A DNA stretch of 64,000 bases from Bacteroidales bacterium UBA7569 (GCA_002477945.1 DLLF01000026.1:12781-76780), one strand, 5' to 3'. Shown: positions 8,526-18,838, numbered from the stretch's first letter. Translations and numbers: made by a program. The notes: generated by a model from the sequence alone, not told the origin.

Positions 8526-11024
8526 TTATCTTAATTTGGCTCCGAACTTGTCCTCGAAAGTCTTTTGTAAACGCGCCATAATCTGCTCAATCTGCTTGTC
8601 TTTCAAAGTGTTCTCGGTATCTTGCAGGATAAAACTCAATGCATACGACTTCTTGCCGGACTCCAAGGACTTCCCTTCATACACATCAAACAGATATACA
8701 TTCTTCAGCAACTTGCGTTCCGTATCAAATGCTGCCCTCGCCAAATCGGCAAACTCCACCTGCTTGTCCACTAATAACGCAAAATCACGTTTCACCTCAG
8801 GGAACTTCGGAAGATCCGTAATAAGAGGTTTGTATTGTTTGTTTTGGCGAAGGAGTTGGTTCCAATCCAAGTCTGCATAGTAAACAGGACTTTCTATATC
8901 AAACTGTTTCAACACGTTGTGATTCACTATACAGATTTCGCCAAGCACCTTGCCGTTCGGAGCAAGTATTCTCAAACCATCACTGTATAAGTCACTCTGC
9001 AGAGACTCACTACTGCATTTCTCCACATTCACGCCCAACCGGCGCAAAATGTTGTTCACGTATGCGTGCAATTGATAGAAACTCGTTTTTTCTTCCTTGT
9101 GTACCCATGTTTGGCTAGTCTTGTTTCCTGTTATCCACAAGCCTAAGTGAGGTTCTTCTCTGTACGCTGCCAAAGGCTCGTCACCTTCTTTGATGGCTTG
9201 TTTGTGGTAGCAGTTACCGAACTCATAGAAACACAAGTCACTCATCTTGCGGTTCACATTACGCTGGATGCTCTCCAAACCGCCGAAAAGCAGCGTCTGC
9301 CGCATTACGGCCAAATCCTGCGATAACGGGTTCATCAATTGCACGCAATTCTCCAATCGGTAAGTCGCATTTTCGCTCTCATGGGAATAGTATTGTACTT
9401 TCGTCAGGGAGTTGTTCAGAATTTCATAAAATCCTTGTGCGGTCAATTGCTCTGCTATCCTGCGTTGTAAGGCTTGCCCGTTTGGTTTTGGTGAATACGA
9501 CAAACAACTCTTGACAGATTGCGAAATCTCCACATTGTTGTAACCGTAAATACGCAATACGTCCTCCACCACATCACACTCGCGCTGCACATCCACACGA
9601 TAACGGGGAACCAAAAGATGATATACACCGTTTTCTTTGCTTACGATACGAATTTCCAAACCTTTGAAAATGGTTTCAAGCACATCCTCTCCGAGATTTT
9701 TCCCGATGAGAACGTACGCTCTGCCTTCCGTTAATTCCACATCCCAGGGGGCAAAAGGCTCTTCTGCCGAATAAGGAACAACCGACGAAGATATTTTGTC
9801 CACGGGTTCGGCGACAATCTCACCACCTGCCACTTGTTGGATAAGAAGCGCACAACGTTTCAATACGTACATCGTGTTATTGGGATCACAACCTCTCTCG
9901 TAGCGGAACGAAGCATCTGTCGAGAGTTGGTGTCTGCGTGCCGTCTTTCTTATGCTAACAGGATCAAAATATGCACTTTCCAAAAACACATTCTTGGTCT
10001 CAACCGATACACCCGATTCCTTCCCGCCGAACACACCGGCCATACACATCGGTTTCTCCGTATCGCAAATCATAAGGTCTGCGGAACTCAACTCACGCTC
10101 CACATCGTCCAATGTGGTGAATTTTATACCCTCTTCAACATTCTGTACGATGACCTTTCCGCCTTGGATTTTGTCAGCGTCAAATGGGTGAAGAGCCTGT
10201 CCCATTTCATGCAAAACAAAGTTTGTAGCGTCCACCACATTGTTGATGGAACGCACTCCAATCTCTTGCAACGAATTGCGCAACCATTCCGGTGAGTCTT
10301 TCACTTCCACACCGGCAATAGTCACTCCCGAATAACGAGGGCAAGCCTGTTCTTGTCTCACTTCCACTTCTATCGGCTTATAGGCACAATCCTTCGATAC
10401 TGCGAAATCCGCTACAGAAGGTTTTGTCAATTGCACATCTTTGCCGTGCAAACTATAATAAGCATACAAGTCACGCGCAACACCGTAATGACTTGTTGCG
10501 TCCGAACGGTTCGGGGTAATATCAACCTCTATGATATAATCTTCTTCCACATGAAAGTATTCCCTTGCAGGCATTCCTACCGGTGTTTCATTCGGAAGGA
10601 CGATAATTCCGTCATGGGAATGACCGACGCCTATCTCGTCTTCCGCACAAAGCATACCTAACGATTCCACGCCACGGATTTTGGAACGTTTGATAGTAAA
10701 ACTGTCATCTCCCTGCCACAGAGTGGTGCCGACCAAAGCCACCACAACTTTCTGCCCTGCTGCCACATTTGGGGCACCGCAAACAATCTGAAGAGGAGTA
10801 TCACCACCTACATTCACACTCGTAACGTGCAGATGGTCAGAATTTTCATGTAGAACACAAGTCAGCACTTCCCCGACTATCAATCCGGCAAGCCCGCCAC
10901 GAATACTTTCTCTCCTCTCCACTCCGTCAACCTCCAAACCTATTGAGGTTAGAATTTTCGCTGTCTCTTCTGCACTATCGGGCAAATTGATATAGCGTTT
11001 AAGCCAATTATACGAGATATTCAT
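8526..11024 (-). CDS. pheT: Phenylalanine--tRNA ligase beta subunit
   Basis: 832 aa, full length for the family. Forms the alpha2-beta2 PheRS with PheS (not in this window). Domains in order: start MNISYNWLKRYINLP, EMAP/tRNA-binding OB fold (about 40-150, LHVTSVNVGG, IVCGAPNVAAGQKV), B3/B4 editing domain (about 210-380, PRYSGVTIAGV, NNVVDATNFVLHEMGQALH), B5 (about 405-475), a catalytic-like core, and the C-terminal FDX-ACB anticodon-binding domain (from about 738, KFPEVKRDFALLVD). A TACCTTTG promoter lies 30 bp upstream. Confidence 0.97.
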   Translation of the reverse strand: MNISYNWLKRYINLPDSAEETAKILTSIGLEVDGVERRESIRGGLAGLIVGEVLTCVLHENSDHLHVTSVNVGGDTPLQIVCGAPNVAAGQKVVVALVGTTLWQGDDSFTIKRSKIRGVESLGMLCAEDEIGVGHSHDGIIVLPNETPVGMPAREYFHVEEDYIIEVDITPNRSDATSHYGVARDLYAYYSLHGKDVQLTKPSVADFAVSKDCAYKPIEVEVRQEQACPRYSGVTIAGVEVKDSPEWLRNSLQEIGVRSINNVVDATNFVLHEMGQALHPFDADKIQGGKVIVQNVEEGIKFTTLDDVERELSSADLMICDTEKPMCMAGVFGGKESGVSVETKNVFLESAYFDPVSIRKTARRHQLSTDASFRYERGCDPNNTMYVLKRCALLIQQVAGGEIVAEPVDKISSSVVPYSAEEPFAPWDVELTEGRAYVLIGKNLGEDVLETIFKGLEIRIVSKENGVYHLLVPRYRVDVQRECDVVEDVLRIYGYNNVEISQSVKSCLSYSPKPNGQALQRRIAEQLTAQGFYEILNNSLTKVQYYSHESENATYRLENCVQLMNPLSQDLAVMRQTLLFGGLESIQRNVNRKMSDLCFYEFGNCYHKQAIKEGDEPLAAYREEPHLGLWITGNKTSQTWVHKEEKTSFYQLHAYVNNILRRLGVNVEKCSSESLQSDLYSDGLRILAPNGKVLGEICIVNHNVLKQFDIESPVYYADLDWNQLLRQNKQYKPLITDLPKFPEVKRDFALLVDKQVEFADLARAAFDTERKLLKNVYLFDVYEGKSLESGKKSYALSFILQDTENTLKDKQIEQIMARLQKTFEDKFGAKLR

Positions 11025-11053
11025 AACATAAAGTTGTTTATATAACTATCGTG

Positions 11054-11085
11054 CAAAGGTAAGCATTTTTCCCCGTTTCCGCAAT
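11054..11085 (-). promoter_or_regulatory. Promoter for pheT
   Basis: On the minus strand the -7 box TACCTTTG (11054-11061) follows a 20-base spacer and ATTG (11082-11085), a one-mismatch -33 box. Confidence 0.65.
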
Positions 11086-11237
11086 AATGAGATTTCAATG
11101 TGGAATTTGAGATTTTTACTGCCTTTTTTCAACACCATAGTCAATACAAAACGACCTCCTCACATCTGTATTGTTCAATAGCAAGGCACCGACAATTTTC
11201 TAGTATGCAAAAGGTTTGGCAGGAGTTCTTTTCGTTT

Positions 11238-11281
11238 AGCCGGTCTCAAGCACCCCTCATCGACCCCTGAACGAAATGCCA
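11238..11281 (+). repeat. 11-bp direct-repeat array, site B
   Basis: Units AGCCGGTCTCA, AGCACCCCTCA, TCGACCCCTGA, ACGAAATGCCA in register. It lies in the 450-bp gap between pheT and the hybrid regulator. The same gap holds a decayed palindrome copy (11295-11324), a CACATCGTAAAC module, a CCACGCATAAACC module near 11365 and half of another palindrome (AGAGGGGCTTGGG) at 11450. No gene is seen in the gap. Confidence 0.75.
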
Positions 11282-11474
11282 ATAATACAATGTTAGCCCC
11301 TTCTTTGGAAAGAACAGGGAGACCCAAATTGTCACATCGTAAACAACTTAGCCTTCTCTACCACGCATAAACCTATCAACTCCTCAACTCATAAACTTCA
11401 AGAACTTCCCACTTCTTTCAACTATCAACTCTAAACCTAAAACTTCCAGAGAGGGGCTTGGGAAATCTCTCTGC

Positions 11475-14400
11475 CTATTCTTCGCTTTTGCGCCGACGGG
11501 CATACTCTAATGGAGACACACCAAACTTTTTCTTGAACAAAGTGGAGAAGTATTTCGGGTCGTTAAATCCCACTGCGAACGCAAGATCCGAAACTCGTGT
11601 CTTGCCCTTCTCGTCTACAATACGCGCCGCCATATTCAAACGGATGTTATTGACGAAGGCTACAGGAGTCTGTCCCGTCAGGCTTTTCAGTTTGTCGGTC
11701 AGGGTCGTACGCGACATGTTCATTTCACTCACAAATGTGTTCAAAGAGAAATCAAAGTCTGCTATATGCTTGTTCACACAGTCTATGGCTTGCTGTAAGA
11801 ACTTCTCGTCCATACTGGTATAGTTCAGTTCTTTGGCATCAAAAACCAGTTGTTTCCTATAATCCACTACAGTTCGCTTCAGGCGTTGCAACTGAGACGC
11901 TACAATAGAATCCAGCACACCCAAATCTATAGGTTTCGTCAAGTAAGCATCTGCACCCGATTCATATCCCATAATGGTGTCGGCAGCCGTTTGTTTGGCT
12001 GTTATCAGTAACACGGGAATATGACAGTATTCAAATGTCGATTTTATCTTGGAACAAAACTCATAACCATTCATGCCGGGCATCATGATGTCAGATACTA
12101 TCAATTGGATGGCATGTTCCTCCAGCAAAGGTAACGCTTCGTCTGCACTGTTGGCAGTGATAACATGATACTGCTTGGCAAGATGCTGTTGCAACAGGAA
12201 TTGCATATCTTCGTTGTCCTCCACAATGAGGATGGTGGAAACATCTTCATCGCTATGTTCTTTTCCCTGCACTGCTTTGTTTTCTGCATTTTCATCACCC
12301 TGTGTCGTCTGATGAAGCGCATTATTGGCAGCAGACGGACTGCTCTCCGCTGTCACTTGCCCGTTACTGGTATTTGCAATACCATCTTCCATCTCGCCCG
12401 CCGTATAAGCCGTTTGTTGGATTGGTAAAATTACGGTAAAAGTCGTCCCCTCTCCTTTCACACTGTCCACAAAGATATTGCCATGATGCAAATCCACCAG
12501 ATTCTTCACCAACGAAAGACCTATACCCGTTCCCACTGTATGGGCCTTCCTGTAATCTCCGTCATAGAAGCGTCTGAATAGGTTTTGTAGTTCCTCTTTG
12601 TCCATACCCATCCCTGTATCACTAATCTTCAGTACCATGGACCGCTGTTCTACATCAGAAGACAACACCACTTTCACTTCACCGTTCTCACGATTGTATT
12701 TTGCGGCATTCGAAAGAAGGTTATAAAGTATCTTGTCCAATTTATCCGAGTCAAAATAGCCTTCCAAGTCCTGCTCCAACTCCGTGGTGAACACCCAATG
12801 CAGTTTCTGTTTGCGGGCAAGAGGCTGAAACGCAACAAAACAGTTCTCCACAAACTGAGTTATGTTGCCCTTCGACACTTTCAATTTCAGGTTGCCGCTT
12901 TCTGCTTTCCTGAACTCCAGAATCTGTTGTATAAGCCGCATCAAGCGCATGGCATTGTTCGTTATCAAGCCATACTCGGCATTATCCCTGTTCTTGCTCT
13001 TCAATTCGTCAACAGCGGCAATAATTATAGACAATGGAGTCAACAACTCGTGAGTGATATTGGTAAAGAATTGTAGTTTCAGATGAGCCATCTCTTCTGC
13101 ACGCTTGCGGTCTTCTTCACTTCGTGCCAAAGCGGACTTCTGTTTCTGGCGCATACGGACAAAACGGTATATGCCGTAAATCAGCAATAAACCGAGCAAT
13201 GTGTAACCCGCATAAGCCCACCATGTAGCCCATGGGGCTGGAGCCACATGCAAAACAAAACACTCTTCCTGTTCTGTCCATATGTTATTCGGATTGGCTG
13301 CCATCAAGCGGAAGGTATAATCTCCTGCCGGAAGATTGTTGTAGAATGCATAGCGATGCTGGGCATCTGTGTAGGTCCAGTCTCTGTCCCAGCCTTCCAA
13401 TAGGTAAGCATAGTGATTCTGCGACGAGTTCCGGAAATTAAGCAAAGCAAACTCTATCTGGATATTGTTATTGCGATGACTCAGATAAATGTCTTTGGCG
13501 TAATCAATGGTAGTGGATGATATTCTATTGCTTTCTTTGGACTGAAAGTCACGCAAAGAACGGTTGAATATCTTTATATCAGTAATAACCAATTCGCTTT
13601 GTTCCGCTTCAGATGGAACATCCATAGTTGGAATTAGGTTCACACCACCTACCCCGCCCAGCAGACAATCTCCTGTAGCCAATCTGCAGATGGCACCTCT
13701 ATAGAAGCAATCTGATAGAAGACCGTCTGTCTTCGTATAGGAAAGAATCTTTGTGATCTTGTTATCTTCCGATACATTCATTTGCAGCACACCCGTATTG
13801 GTGGTCATCCATATATTCTGTCGGCGATCCTCCCACAAATTATTTACCATCAGACCTTCATAAGAACCCATAAATTTCGGACTGAACAAACTAAATGCAT
13901 CTTCTTCCCTGTCATACAGCATCAGTCCTGCTTCCGTTCCCGCCCAAATATGGTTCTTTCCATCAACAAAAAGAGCCAATGCACCCTCTGTCAAGAGTTT
14001 GTTGTTATCAAGAGTGTAGGCATACAAACGCCATTTCTCCGAATGTGTATCCAGACGGTATATGCCGCAGTTGCTCGTTGCAATCCACAATTGCCCGTCC
14101 TTATCGCTCTGGATAGCATAAACCATGGCAGGAGGCATATCATCTTCATCCGGAACGTAAGCATTAAGGGGCGTATACACACCATCTTTCAGAAGACCTA
14201 CATCAACACGGGTTCCGACCCAAAGCCTTTTCTGAGGATCTACATAGCAACCGTTCACGTAGGCATCACGAAAACCGGTCTTTATTTGACGTGCCTTTCC
14301 TGCCTTGGGATTGTAAAGGAGCAACCCGTGTTCTGTGCAGAAATAAATATCATCATCAATCTTTCCAATCTGTTGTACTTGGGATAGAGCCTTATACGAA

Positions 14401-15599
14401 GAAAGAACTGGTATATGCTTATATGTCAACAACGACTCGGTTCGTTTGTCATAACAAAGCACCCCATAATTGGGCGATGACAACCACACACATTGCCCCG
14501 ATTCATCATCGTAGACTGATTTCACGGCTTTCGTCCCCGCCACCGCTATAAGACCTTGCGTGTAAGGTTCCACTTGCATAACTTTTGGACGCAAATCGCA
14601 TACATACACACCACCTCCTAAAGATCCTATCCACATCAGACCGTCGTTGGTAGAAAGAATAGAGTTGATTTCTCCGCAAGGCAAAGGAGATATGCCACTG
14701 GAAGAACTATGGATGGAGAATGTCCCGTCAGAAGACAACAACGATAAACCGGAGCGGGAACCAATCCACAATGTACCTTCTATGTCCTCCGCTATGGAAT
14801 ATATCATATTGTCCAACACACTGTTCTTATCGCCATCAACGTGCTTATATTGCACAATATGCGGATCTTGTAAATTATAGGGTTCTGTAAGATGAACCAA
14901 TCCTTCACCCCATGTTCCCACCCAGAGAGTACGATCACGACCCATAAACAATGTATGCGAAGAACGTAATGCAGGCAAATGACTGTACCTGTAAGCCTGC
15001 CGTTTCTTCGTGTCATAGCGGATCAGCCCGTCCGACCATGTCCCTATCCACAAATATCCGACCTCATCTTCCAAGAGTGATTTCATATCAGTCGGATCCA
15101 AGTTCCATTGAGAGCCTACACAATACTCGAAATCATCATGGGCATTCCGCCGCACGAACAAACCTTTGTTGGTCGCCACCCAAATATCTCCCGTATGAGA
15201 AGCCAATATAGACTCCACACGGCTGTAATTCAGAATGGGAGTATCCGCTTTCTCTATCTTGCCGTTAATCTTGTCAAGGACATACAAACCATTGTGCGTA
15301 CCTATCCACAAACAATGATTTGCATCTTCTTCCACCATGTTCACAACGCTGTGCAAAGCCTGCCGGTGAGTCGCCGGATCTATCTTGTAAGAGACTATAT
15401 CGTAGCCGTCATAGCGCACAAGACCGCTATACGTGGATATCCACAGGAAACCTTCAGAATCCTGATACAACTTACGTATCTCGTTGGTGGGTAAATTGGT
15501 AACGGAAGAAATGGGACGGAAAACAAGATTCTGCGAAAATAGTTCCTGCATACCTGATAAAAAGCAGAAAACAACAGACAACAACACAATCTTTTTCAT
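11475..15599 (-). CDS. Hybrid two-component system sensor/regulator (HTCS)
   Basis: 1374 aa from the ATG at 15599 (MKKIVLLSVVFCFLSG signal peptide); an upstream in-frame ATG at 15689 would bury the signal. Domains: periplasmic two-bladed propeller of Reg_prop repeats (many LWIGT/GLMWIGS motifs, about 20-700), Y_Y_Y domain (about 720-800), one membrane helix (WWAYAGYTLLGLLLIYGIY), HisKA with HELLTPLS (phospho-His), HATPase (NAAKYNRENG, DTGMGMDKEE, GTGIGLSL), receiver (VEDNED, VSDIMMPG phospho-Asp) and C-terminal AraC-type HTH. It senses a periplasmic ligand, usually a glycan fragment, and activates transcription. No SusC/SusD or glycoside hydrolase cluster lies beside it here, so its regulon is not evident. 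Confidence 0.96.
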   Translation of the reverse strand: MKKIVLLSVVFCFLSGMQELFSQNLVFRPISSVTNLPTNEIRKLYQDSEGFLWISTYSGLVRYDGYDIVSYKIDPATHRQALHSVVNMVEEDANHCLWIGTHNGLYVLDKINGKIEKADTPILNYSRVESILASHTGDIWVATNKGLFVRRNAHDDFEYCVGSQWNLDPTDMKSLLEDEVGYLWIGTWSDGLIRYDTKKRQAYRYSHLPALRSSHTLFMGRDRTLWVGTWGEGLVHLTEPYNLQDPHIVQYKHVDGDKNSVLDNMIYSIAEDIEGTLWIGSRSGLSLLSSDGTFSIHSSSSGISPLPCGEINSILSTNDGLMWIGSLGGGVYVCDLRPKVMQVEPYTQGLIAVAGTKAVKSVYDDESGQCVWLSSPNYGVLCYDKRTESLLTYKHIPVLSSYKALSQVQQIGKIDDDIYFCTEHGLLLYNPKAGKARQIKTGFRDAYVNGCYVDPQKRLWVGTRVDVGLLKDGVYTPLNAYVPDEDDMPPAMVYAIQSDKDGQLWIATSNCGIYRLDTHSEKWRLYAYTLDNNKLLTEGALALFVDGKNHIWAGTEAGLMLYDREEDAFSLFSPKFMGSYEGLMVNNLWEDRRQNIWMTTNTGVLQMNVSEDNKITKILSYTKTDGLLSDCFYRGAICRLATGDCLLGGVGGVNLIPTMDVPSEAEQSELVITDIKIFNRSLRDFQSKESNRISSTTIDYAKDIYLSHRNNNIQIEFALLNFRNSSQNHYAYLLEGWDRDWTYTDAQHRYAFYNNLPAGDYTFRLMAANPNNIWTEQEECFVLHVAPAPWATWWAYAGYTLLGLLLIYGIYRFVRMRQKQKSALARSEEDRKRAEEMAHLKLQFFTNITHELLTPLSIIIAAVDELKSKNRDNAEYGLITNNAMRLMRLIQQILEFRKAESGNLKLKVSKGNITQFVENCFVAFQPLARKQKLHWVFTTELEQDLEGYFDSDKLDKILYNLLSNAAKYNRENGEVKVVLSSDVEQRSMVLKISDTGMGMDKEELQNLFRRFYDGDYRKAHTVGTGIGLSLVKNLVDLHHGNIFVDSVKGEGTTFTVILPIQQTAYTAGEMEDGIANTSNGQVTAESSPSAANNALHQTTQGDENAENKAVQGKEHSDEDVSTILIVEDNEDMQFLLQQHLAKQYHVITANSADEALPLLEEHAIQLIVSDIMMPGMNGYEFCSKIKSTFEYCHIPVLLITAKQTAADTIMGYESGADAYLTKPIDLGVLDSIVASQLQRLKRTVVDYRKQLVFDAKELNYTSMDEKFLQQAIDCVNKHIADFDFSLNTFVSEMNMSRTTLTDKLKSLTGQTPVAFVNNIRLNMAARIVDEKGKTRVSDLAFAVGFNDPKYFSTLFKKKFGVSPLEYARRRKSEE

Positions 15600-15725
15600 A
15601 GTTTGGTCAAATTTTGTAAAATCACACATCGGCAACGCAATATCTTTTGAGAAAAAAGAAATGTCACACACAACATGCAAACGCTCCATCTACACGCCCT
15701 TCATCACAAAATCACATCGCTATTG

Positions 15726-15757
15726 CAAAGGTATGAATAATTTATGTTTCCCACAAA
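15726..15757 (-). promoter_or_regulatory. Promoter for the hybrid two-component regulator
   Basis: Minus-strand -33 TTTG (15754-15757), 20-base spacer, -7 TACCTTTG (15726-15733), about 120 bp before the chosen ATG. This also argues against a start at 15689 that would cut the leader short. Confidence 0.7.
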
Positions 15758-15851
15758 TGGTATAAATTTTGCCCGTCTCATGACAATGCTTCAACTTCCT
15801 TCCGGTATTTCCGTACCACAAAATACAAAACATCTGTTCACAACAAAACAA

Positions 15852-15882
15852 AAGGGCTGCCCTCTTTTCAAGGGTAGCCCTT
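15852..15882 (-). terminator. Terminator after the Hsp20 gene
   Basis: AAGGGCT-GCCCT (15852-15863) pairs with AGGG-TAGCCCTT (15871-15882). Read on the minus strand it is followed by a T-rich run (TTTGTTTTG). Confidence 0.7.
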
Positions 15883-15904
15883 CCGTGCCTTCAGCATCGT
15901 ACAA

Positions 15905-16348
15905 TTATTGGATATCAATCACACGAGTAGGCTGTTTCTGGATTGTCGGATCCAATTTAGGCAACTCTATGTGGAGCACTCCGTGTTCCACTTTTGCCGC
16001 AATACCTTCTTTATCCACATTGTCAGGAAGAAGCAACGACTGCTCAAAGCGACTGTAGTTGAACTCATGACGCAAATACTTCGTCTTTTTGTCTTCCTCT
16101 TTGTTCTCTTGCTTCTTTTCCACTGAAACGACCAACTCATCTTGGTCATTTACGTGTACATGGAAATCTTCTTTTGACATACCTGGTGCCGCAATCTCTA
16201 CATGATATGCTTTCTCGTCCTCCTTTACATTGATGGCAGGTGTCGTGCTGGACACATTGTGCATCAGAGGCCATTCCTCACTGAAGAAGTCATTGAAAAT
16301 ACTCGGTAACCAGTTCTGTTCGTTTCGTCTGCTAATCGTTGGTAACAT
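15905..16348 (-). CDS. Small heat-shock protein, Hsp20 family
   Basis: 147 aa ATP-independent holdase chaperone. N-terminal LPSIFNDFFSEEW is followed by an alpha-crystallin domain (about 40-140): YHVEIAAPGMSKEDFHVHV, LVVSVEKKQE, an FEQSLLLPDNVD strand, AAKVEHGVLHIELPK. It ends in RVIDIQ, whose I-x-I-like element is used in oligomer contacts. Stands alone, divergent from coaE; no heat-shock operator was recognised in the 279-bp gap. Confidence 0.93.
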   Translation of the reverse strand: MLPTISRRNEQNWLPSIFNDFFSEEWPLMHNVSSTTPAINVKEDEKAYHVEIAAPGMSKEDFHVHVNDQDELVVSVEKKQENKEEDKKTKYLRHEFNYSRFEQSLLLPDNVDKEGIAAKVEHGVLHIELPKLDPTIQKQPTRVIDIQ

Positions 16349-16586
16349 AATCGTAAAATTTTATAGTTGGTTTAGTGCCGTATGCAGAACACCCTCTTTT
16401 CCGGATGTCTCTCATTCGACATTCACACGTTATTTCGCAAACCCTATGCCATCACCTTAAATTGCGGTTCCCAACATTCCAAACATCTCTTTTTATGCCA
16501 TTTTGTCGTATAAACCGCTATTACACTGACATTTTGTCAGTATTTTCAAGTCAAATCTTTTGTTTCACTAAAAAGAGGGATCAAAG

Positions 16587-16618
16587 TTTGGTGGAGTTCC
16601 GAAAAATGCGTACTTTTG
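16587..16618 (+). promoter_or_regulatory. Promoter for coaE
   Basis: -33 TTTG (16587-16590), exactly 20 bases, -7 TACTTTTG (16611-16618). The ATG of coaE follows 10 bp after the box, so the leader is only a few bases. Confidence 0.8.
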
Positions 16619-16627
16619 CAATTGAGT

Positions 16628-17224
16628 ATGAAGGGTACACGTATCATAGGGCTAACTGGAGGAATCGGTTCGGGGAAATCGTTCATTTCAAAAGGCTTGC
16701 GCAATATGGGTTATGAAGTTTATGATTCTGACTCAGCGGCACAACGCCTTATTCACGACAATCTTTGTGTCCGAAGCCAAATAGAACTCCTGTTCGGAAG
16801 TGACATCTTTGTTAACGATTCTTTCGACAAACAACGCGTTTCTGATTTGGTTTTCAAGGATCCTGATATGTTGGAAAAACTCAATCAGATAGTCCACCCT
16901 GCTGTTGCCTACGACCTTCGGGAATGGGCCAATAACGCTACAGGCGAAATCGTATTTGCAGAAACGGCAATCTTGTTCGAAAGCGGTTTCAGCAAATTGT
17001 GCCAAGCCGTTGTGTGTATCACCGCACCTTTCGAAGTCCGCATTGAGCGTGTAATGCATCGGGATCATGTCAATCGGGAGACGGTGGAAGAACGTATCCG
17101 AAACCAAGCGGAGCAGGATTGGATTGCCAGGCAATCCAATTTGGTCATAACAAACGACGGACAAACCCCTGTCGAGGCTCTATGCAAACAGATACAAGAG
17201 TTTGCGGAAAGGCTGAAAGAATAG
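16628..17224 (+). CDS. coaE: Dephospho-CoA kinase
   Basis: 198 aa; last step of coenzyme A synthesis (ATP-dependent 3'-phosphorylation of dephospho-CoA). P-loop GGIGSGKS at about 10-17, then YEVYDSDSAAQRL (acceptor-binding DxD region), VHPAV, and RIERVMHRD with a lid rich in Arg. ATG 16628 is chosen because the in-frame TTG at 16616 lies inside the -7 promoter box. The next gene begins 2 bp after the stop, so these genes form one operon. Confidence 0.95.
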   Translation: MKGTRIIGLTGGIGSGKSFISKGLRNMGYEVYDSDSAAQRLIHDNLCVRSQIELLFGSDIFVNDSFDKQRVSDLVFKDPDMLEKLNQIVHPAVAYDLREWANNATGEIVFAETAILFESGFSKLCQAVVCITAPFEVRIERVMHRDHVNRETVEERIRNQAEQDWIARQSNLVITNDGQTPVEALCKQIQEFAERLKE

Positions 17225-17225
17225 T

Positions 17226-18068
17226 ATGGAGACCAACAATCTCATATTCAGATGTTTCGCTTCCGGAAGCAGCGGCAATTGCTATTATTTGGGCAACCGC
17301 AAGCAAGGGATACTTATTGACGCAGGCATCTCAGCGCGCACCATCCGGACTGTATTGCGCGAGATGGGATTGGACTTTCACAATCTGTTAGGTGTGCTTG
17401 TCACGCACGACCATGCCGACCATATCCGCGCAGTAGGTACATTGGGAGAACGTTTCCATATCCCAATATATGCGACTCCCGAAATCCATGAGGGGATAAA
17501 CAGAAACTATGGCGTAAAAGAAAAACTGCACACCTGCTGCAAGTATTTTACGAAAGGAGTCCCTTTCTCTTTGGGTGATATGCAGATAAATACATTTGGA
17601 GTCTCTCACGATTCAACCGATTGCGTGGGCTATGTCATTGATGTGGCTGGTCAGCGGTTCATCATGGCTACCGACGTTGGCAAAGTCGATGATGTATTCT
17701 GTCGCTATATTGAAACGGCAAATCATCTTGTCATTGAGGCGAACCATGATGAGCAGATGCTTCTTAATGGCCCCTACCCTTCCTACCTCAAGTCACGAAT
17801 CTTGTCCGACACGGGACACTCCAGCAACAAAACCTGCGGAGAAACGTTGGCAAAACATTATCACCCGGAGTTGAAAAACATATTCCTCTGCCATCTCAGT
17901 CATGAGAACAACGACCCTGAATTGGCTTATGCCACTGTCAAAGATTATTTGAAGCAAGCAGGAATACAGGTCGGCAAAGATGTAAATTTGGTTGCTTTGC
18001 AACGACTAACCCCGTCACCGGTTTACAATCTCACCAAAGGGCAAACGATTGAAACAAAACTAATCTAA
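17226..18068 (+). CDS. MBL-fold metallo-hydrolase, YycJ/WalJ type
   Basis: 280 aa. Metallo-beta-lactamase fold with FASGSSGNCYYL at the N-terminus and the metal site THDHADH near 59-65 (HxHxDH). Other ligands are in FGVSHDSTD, IMATDVGKV and CHLSHENND. YycJ relatives are dinuclear-metal 5' exonuclease-like proteins. Here it sits between coaE and a glycosyltransferase without a walKR pair, so the family link does not establish its role. Confidence 0.88.
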   Translation: METNNLIFRCFASGSSGNCYYLGNRKQGILIDAGISARTIRTVLREMGLDFHNLLGVLVTHDHADHIRAVGTLGERFHIPIYATPEIHEGINRNYGVKEKLHTCCKYFTKGVPFSLGDMQINTFGVSHDSTDCVGYVIDVAGQRFIMATDVGKVDDVFCRYIETANHLVIEANHDEQMLLNGPYPSYLKSRILSDTGHSSNKTCGETLAKHYHPELKNIFLCHLSHENNDPELAYATVKDYLKQAGIQVGKDVNLVALQRLTPSPVYNLTKGQTIETKLI

Positions 18069-18080
18069 ATTCTGATTTAT

Positions 18081-18812
18081 ATGGAACGACTCGTCATTAT
18101 CCCCACCTACAACGAGAGAGAAAATATCGAAAACATCATACAAGCGGTACTCACGCTGCCTATAGATTTCCATATTCTCATTATTGATGACAATTCGCCT
18201 GATGGTACAGCGGCTATTGTCAAAAGAATGCAGGTGCAATATCCCGATCAGTTGTTTTTGTTGGAGAGAAGCGGCAAATTGGGATTAGGTACGGCATATA
18301 TTACAGGATTCAAATGGGCAATCGAACATAAATACGAGTATATCTTTGAGATGGATGCCGATTTCTCCCACAATCCGCAAGACCTTCTTTCTCTCTACGA
18401 TGCTTGCGCCAACGAAGGAGCGGATGTCGCTATAGGTAGCCGCTATGTTACGGGAGTCAATGTGGTCAATTGGCCCATGAGCCGCGTCTTGATGTCCTAT
18501 TTTGCAAGCAAATATGTCCGTTTCGTTCTGGGCATTGACATCCATGACACCACAGCAGGGTTCGTATGTTATCGCCGCCGCGTTTTGGAAACAATCGAAT
18601 TGGATAAGATTCGGTTCAAGGGCTATGCATTCCAGATTGAAATGAAATTCACTGCATATAAATGTGGCTTCACCATCAAAGAAAAGCCGATTATCTTCAT
18701 CAATCGTGTCTTGGGAACGTCCAAGATGTCCGGAGGTATTTTCTCCGAGGCGTTGCTTGGTGTCATCCGTTTGCGATTGGAGTCTTTCTTTAGAAAATAT
18801 CCTCAAAAATAA
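18081..18812 (+). CDS. Polyprenol monophosphomannose synthase-like glycosyltransferase (GT2, DPM1 type)
   Basis: 243 aa, soluble GT-A enzyme. Motifs: PTYNERENI at 8-16, IIDDNSPDGT near 35-44, KLGLGTAY near 73, FEMDADFSHNP near 92 (DxD metal site), and FVCYRRRVLE plus KGYAFQIEMKF in the acceptor half. The family transfers a hexose, usually mannose from GDP-mannose, to a polyprenyl phosphate on the cytoplasmic face. Donor here is inferred. 12 bp after the metallo-hydrolase. Confidence 0.9.
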   Translation: MERLVIIPTYNERENIENIIQAVLTLPIDFHILIIDDNSPDGTAAIVKRMQVQYPDQLFLLERSGKLGLGTAYITGFKWAIEHKYEYIFEMDADFSHNPQDLLSLYDACANEGADVAIGSRYVTGVNVVNWPMSRVLMSYFASKYVRFVLGIDIHDTTAGFVCYRRRVLETIELDKIRFKGYAFQIEMKFTAYKCGFTIKEKPIIFINRVLGTSKMSGGIFSEALLGVIRLRLESFFRKYPQK

Positions 18813-18838
18813 TTTTTTATCTCCAATAGAGTCTCGGT

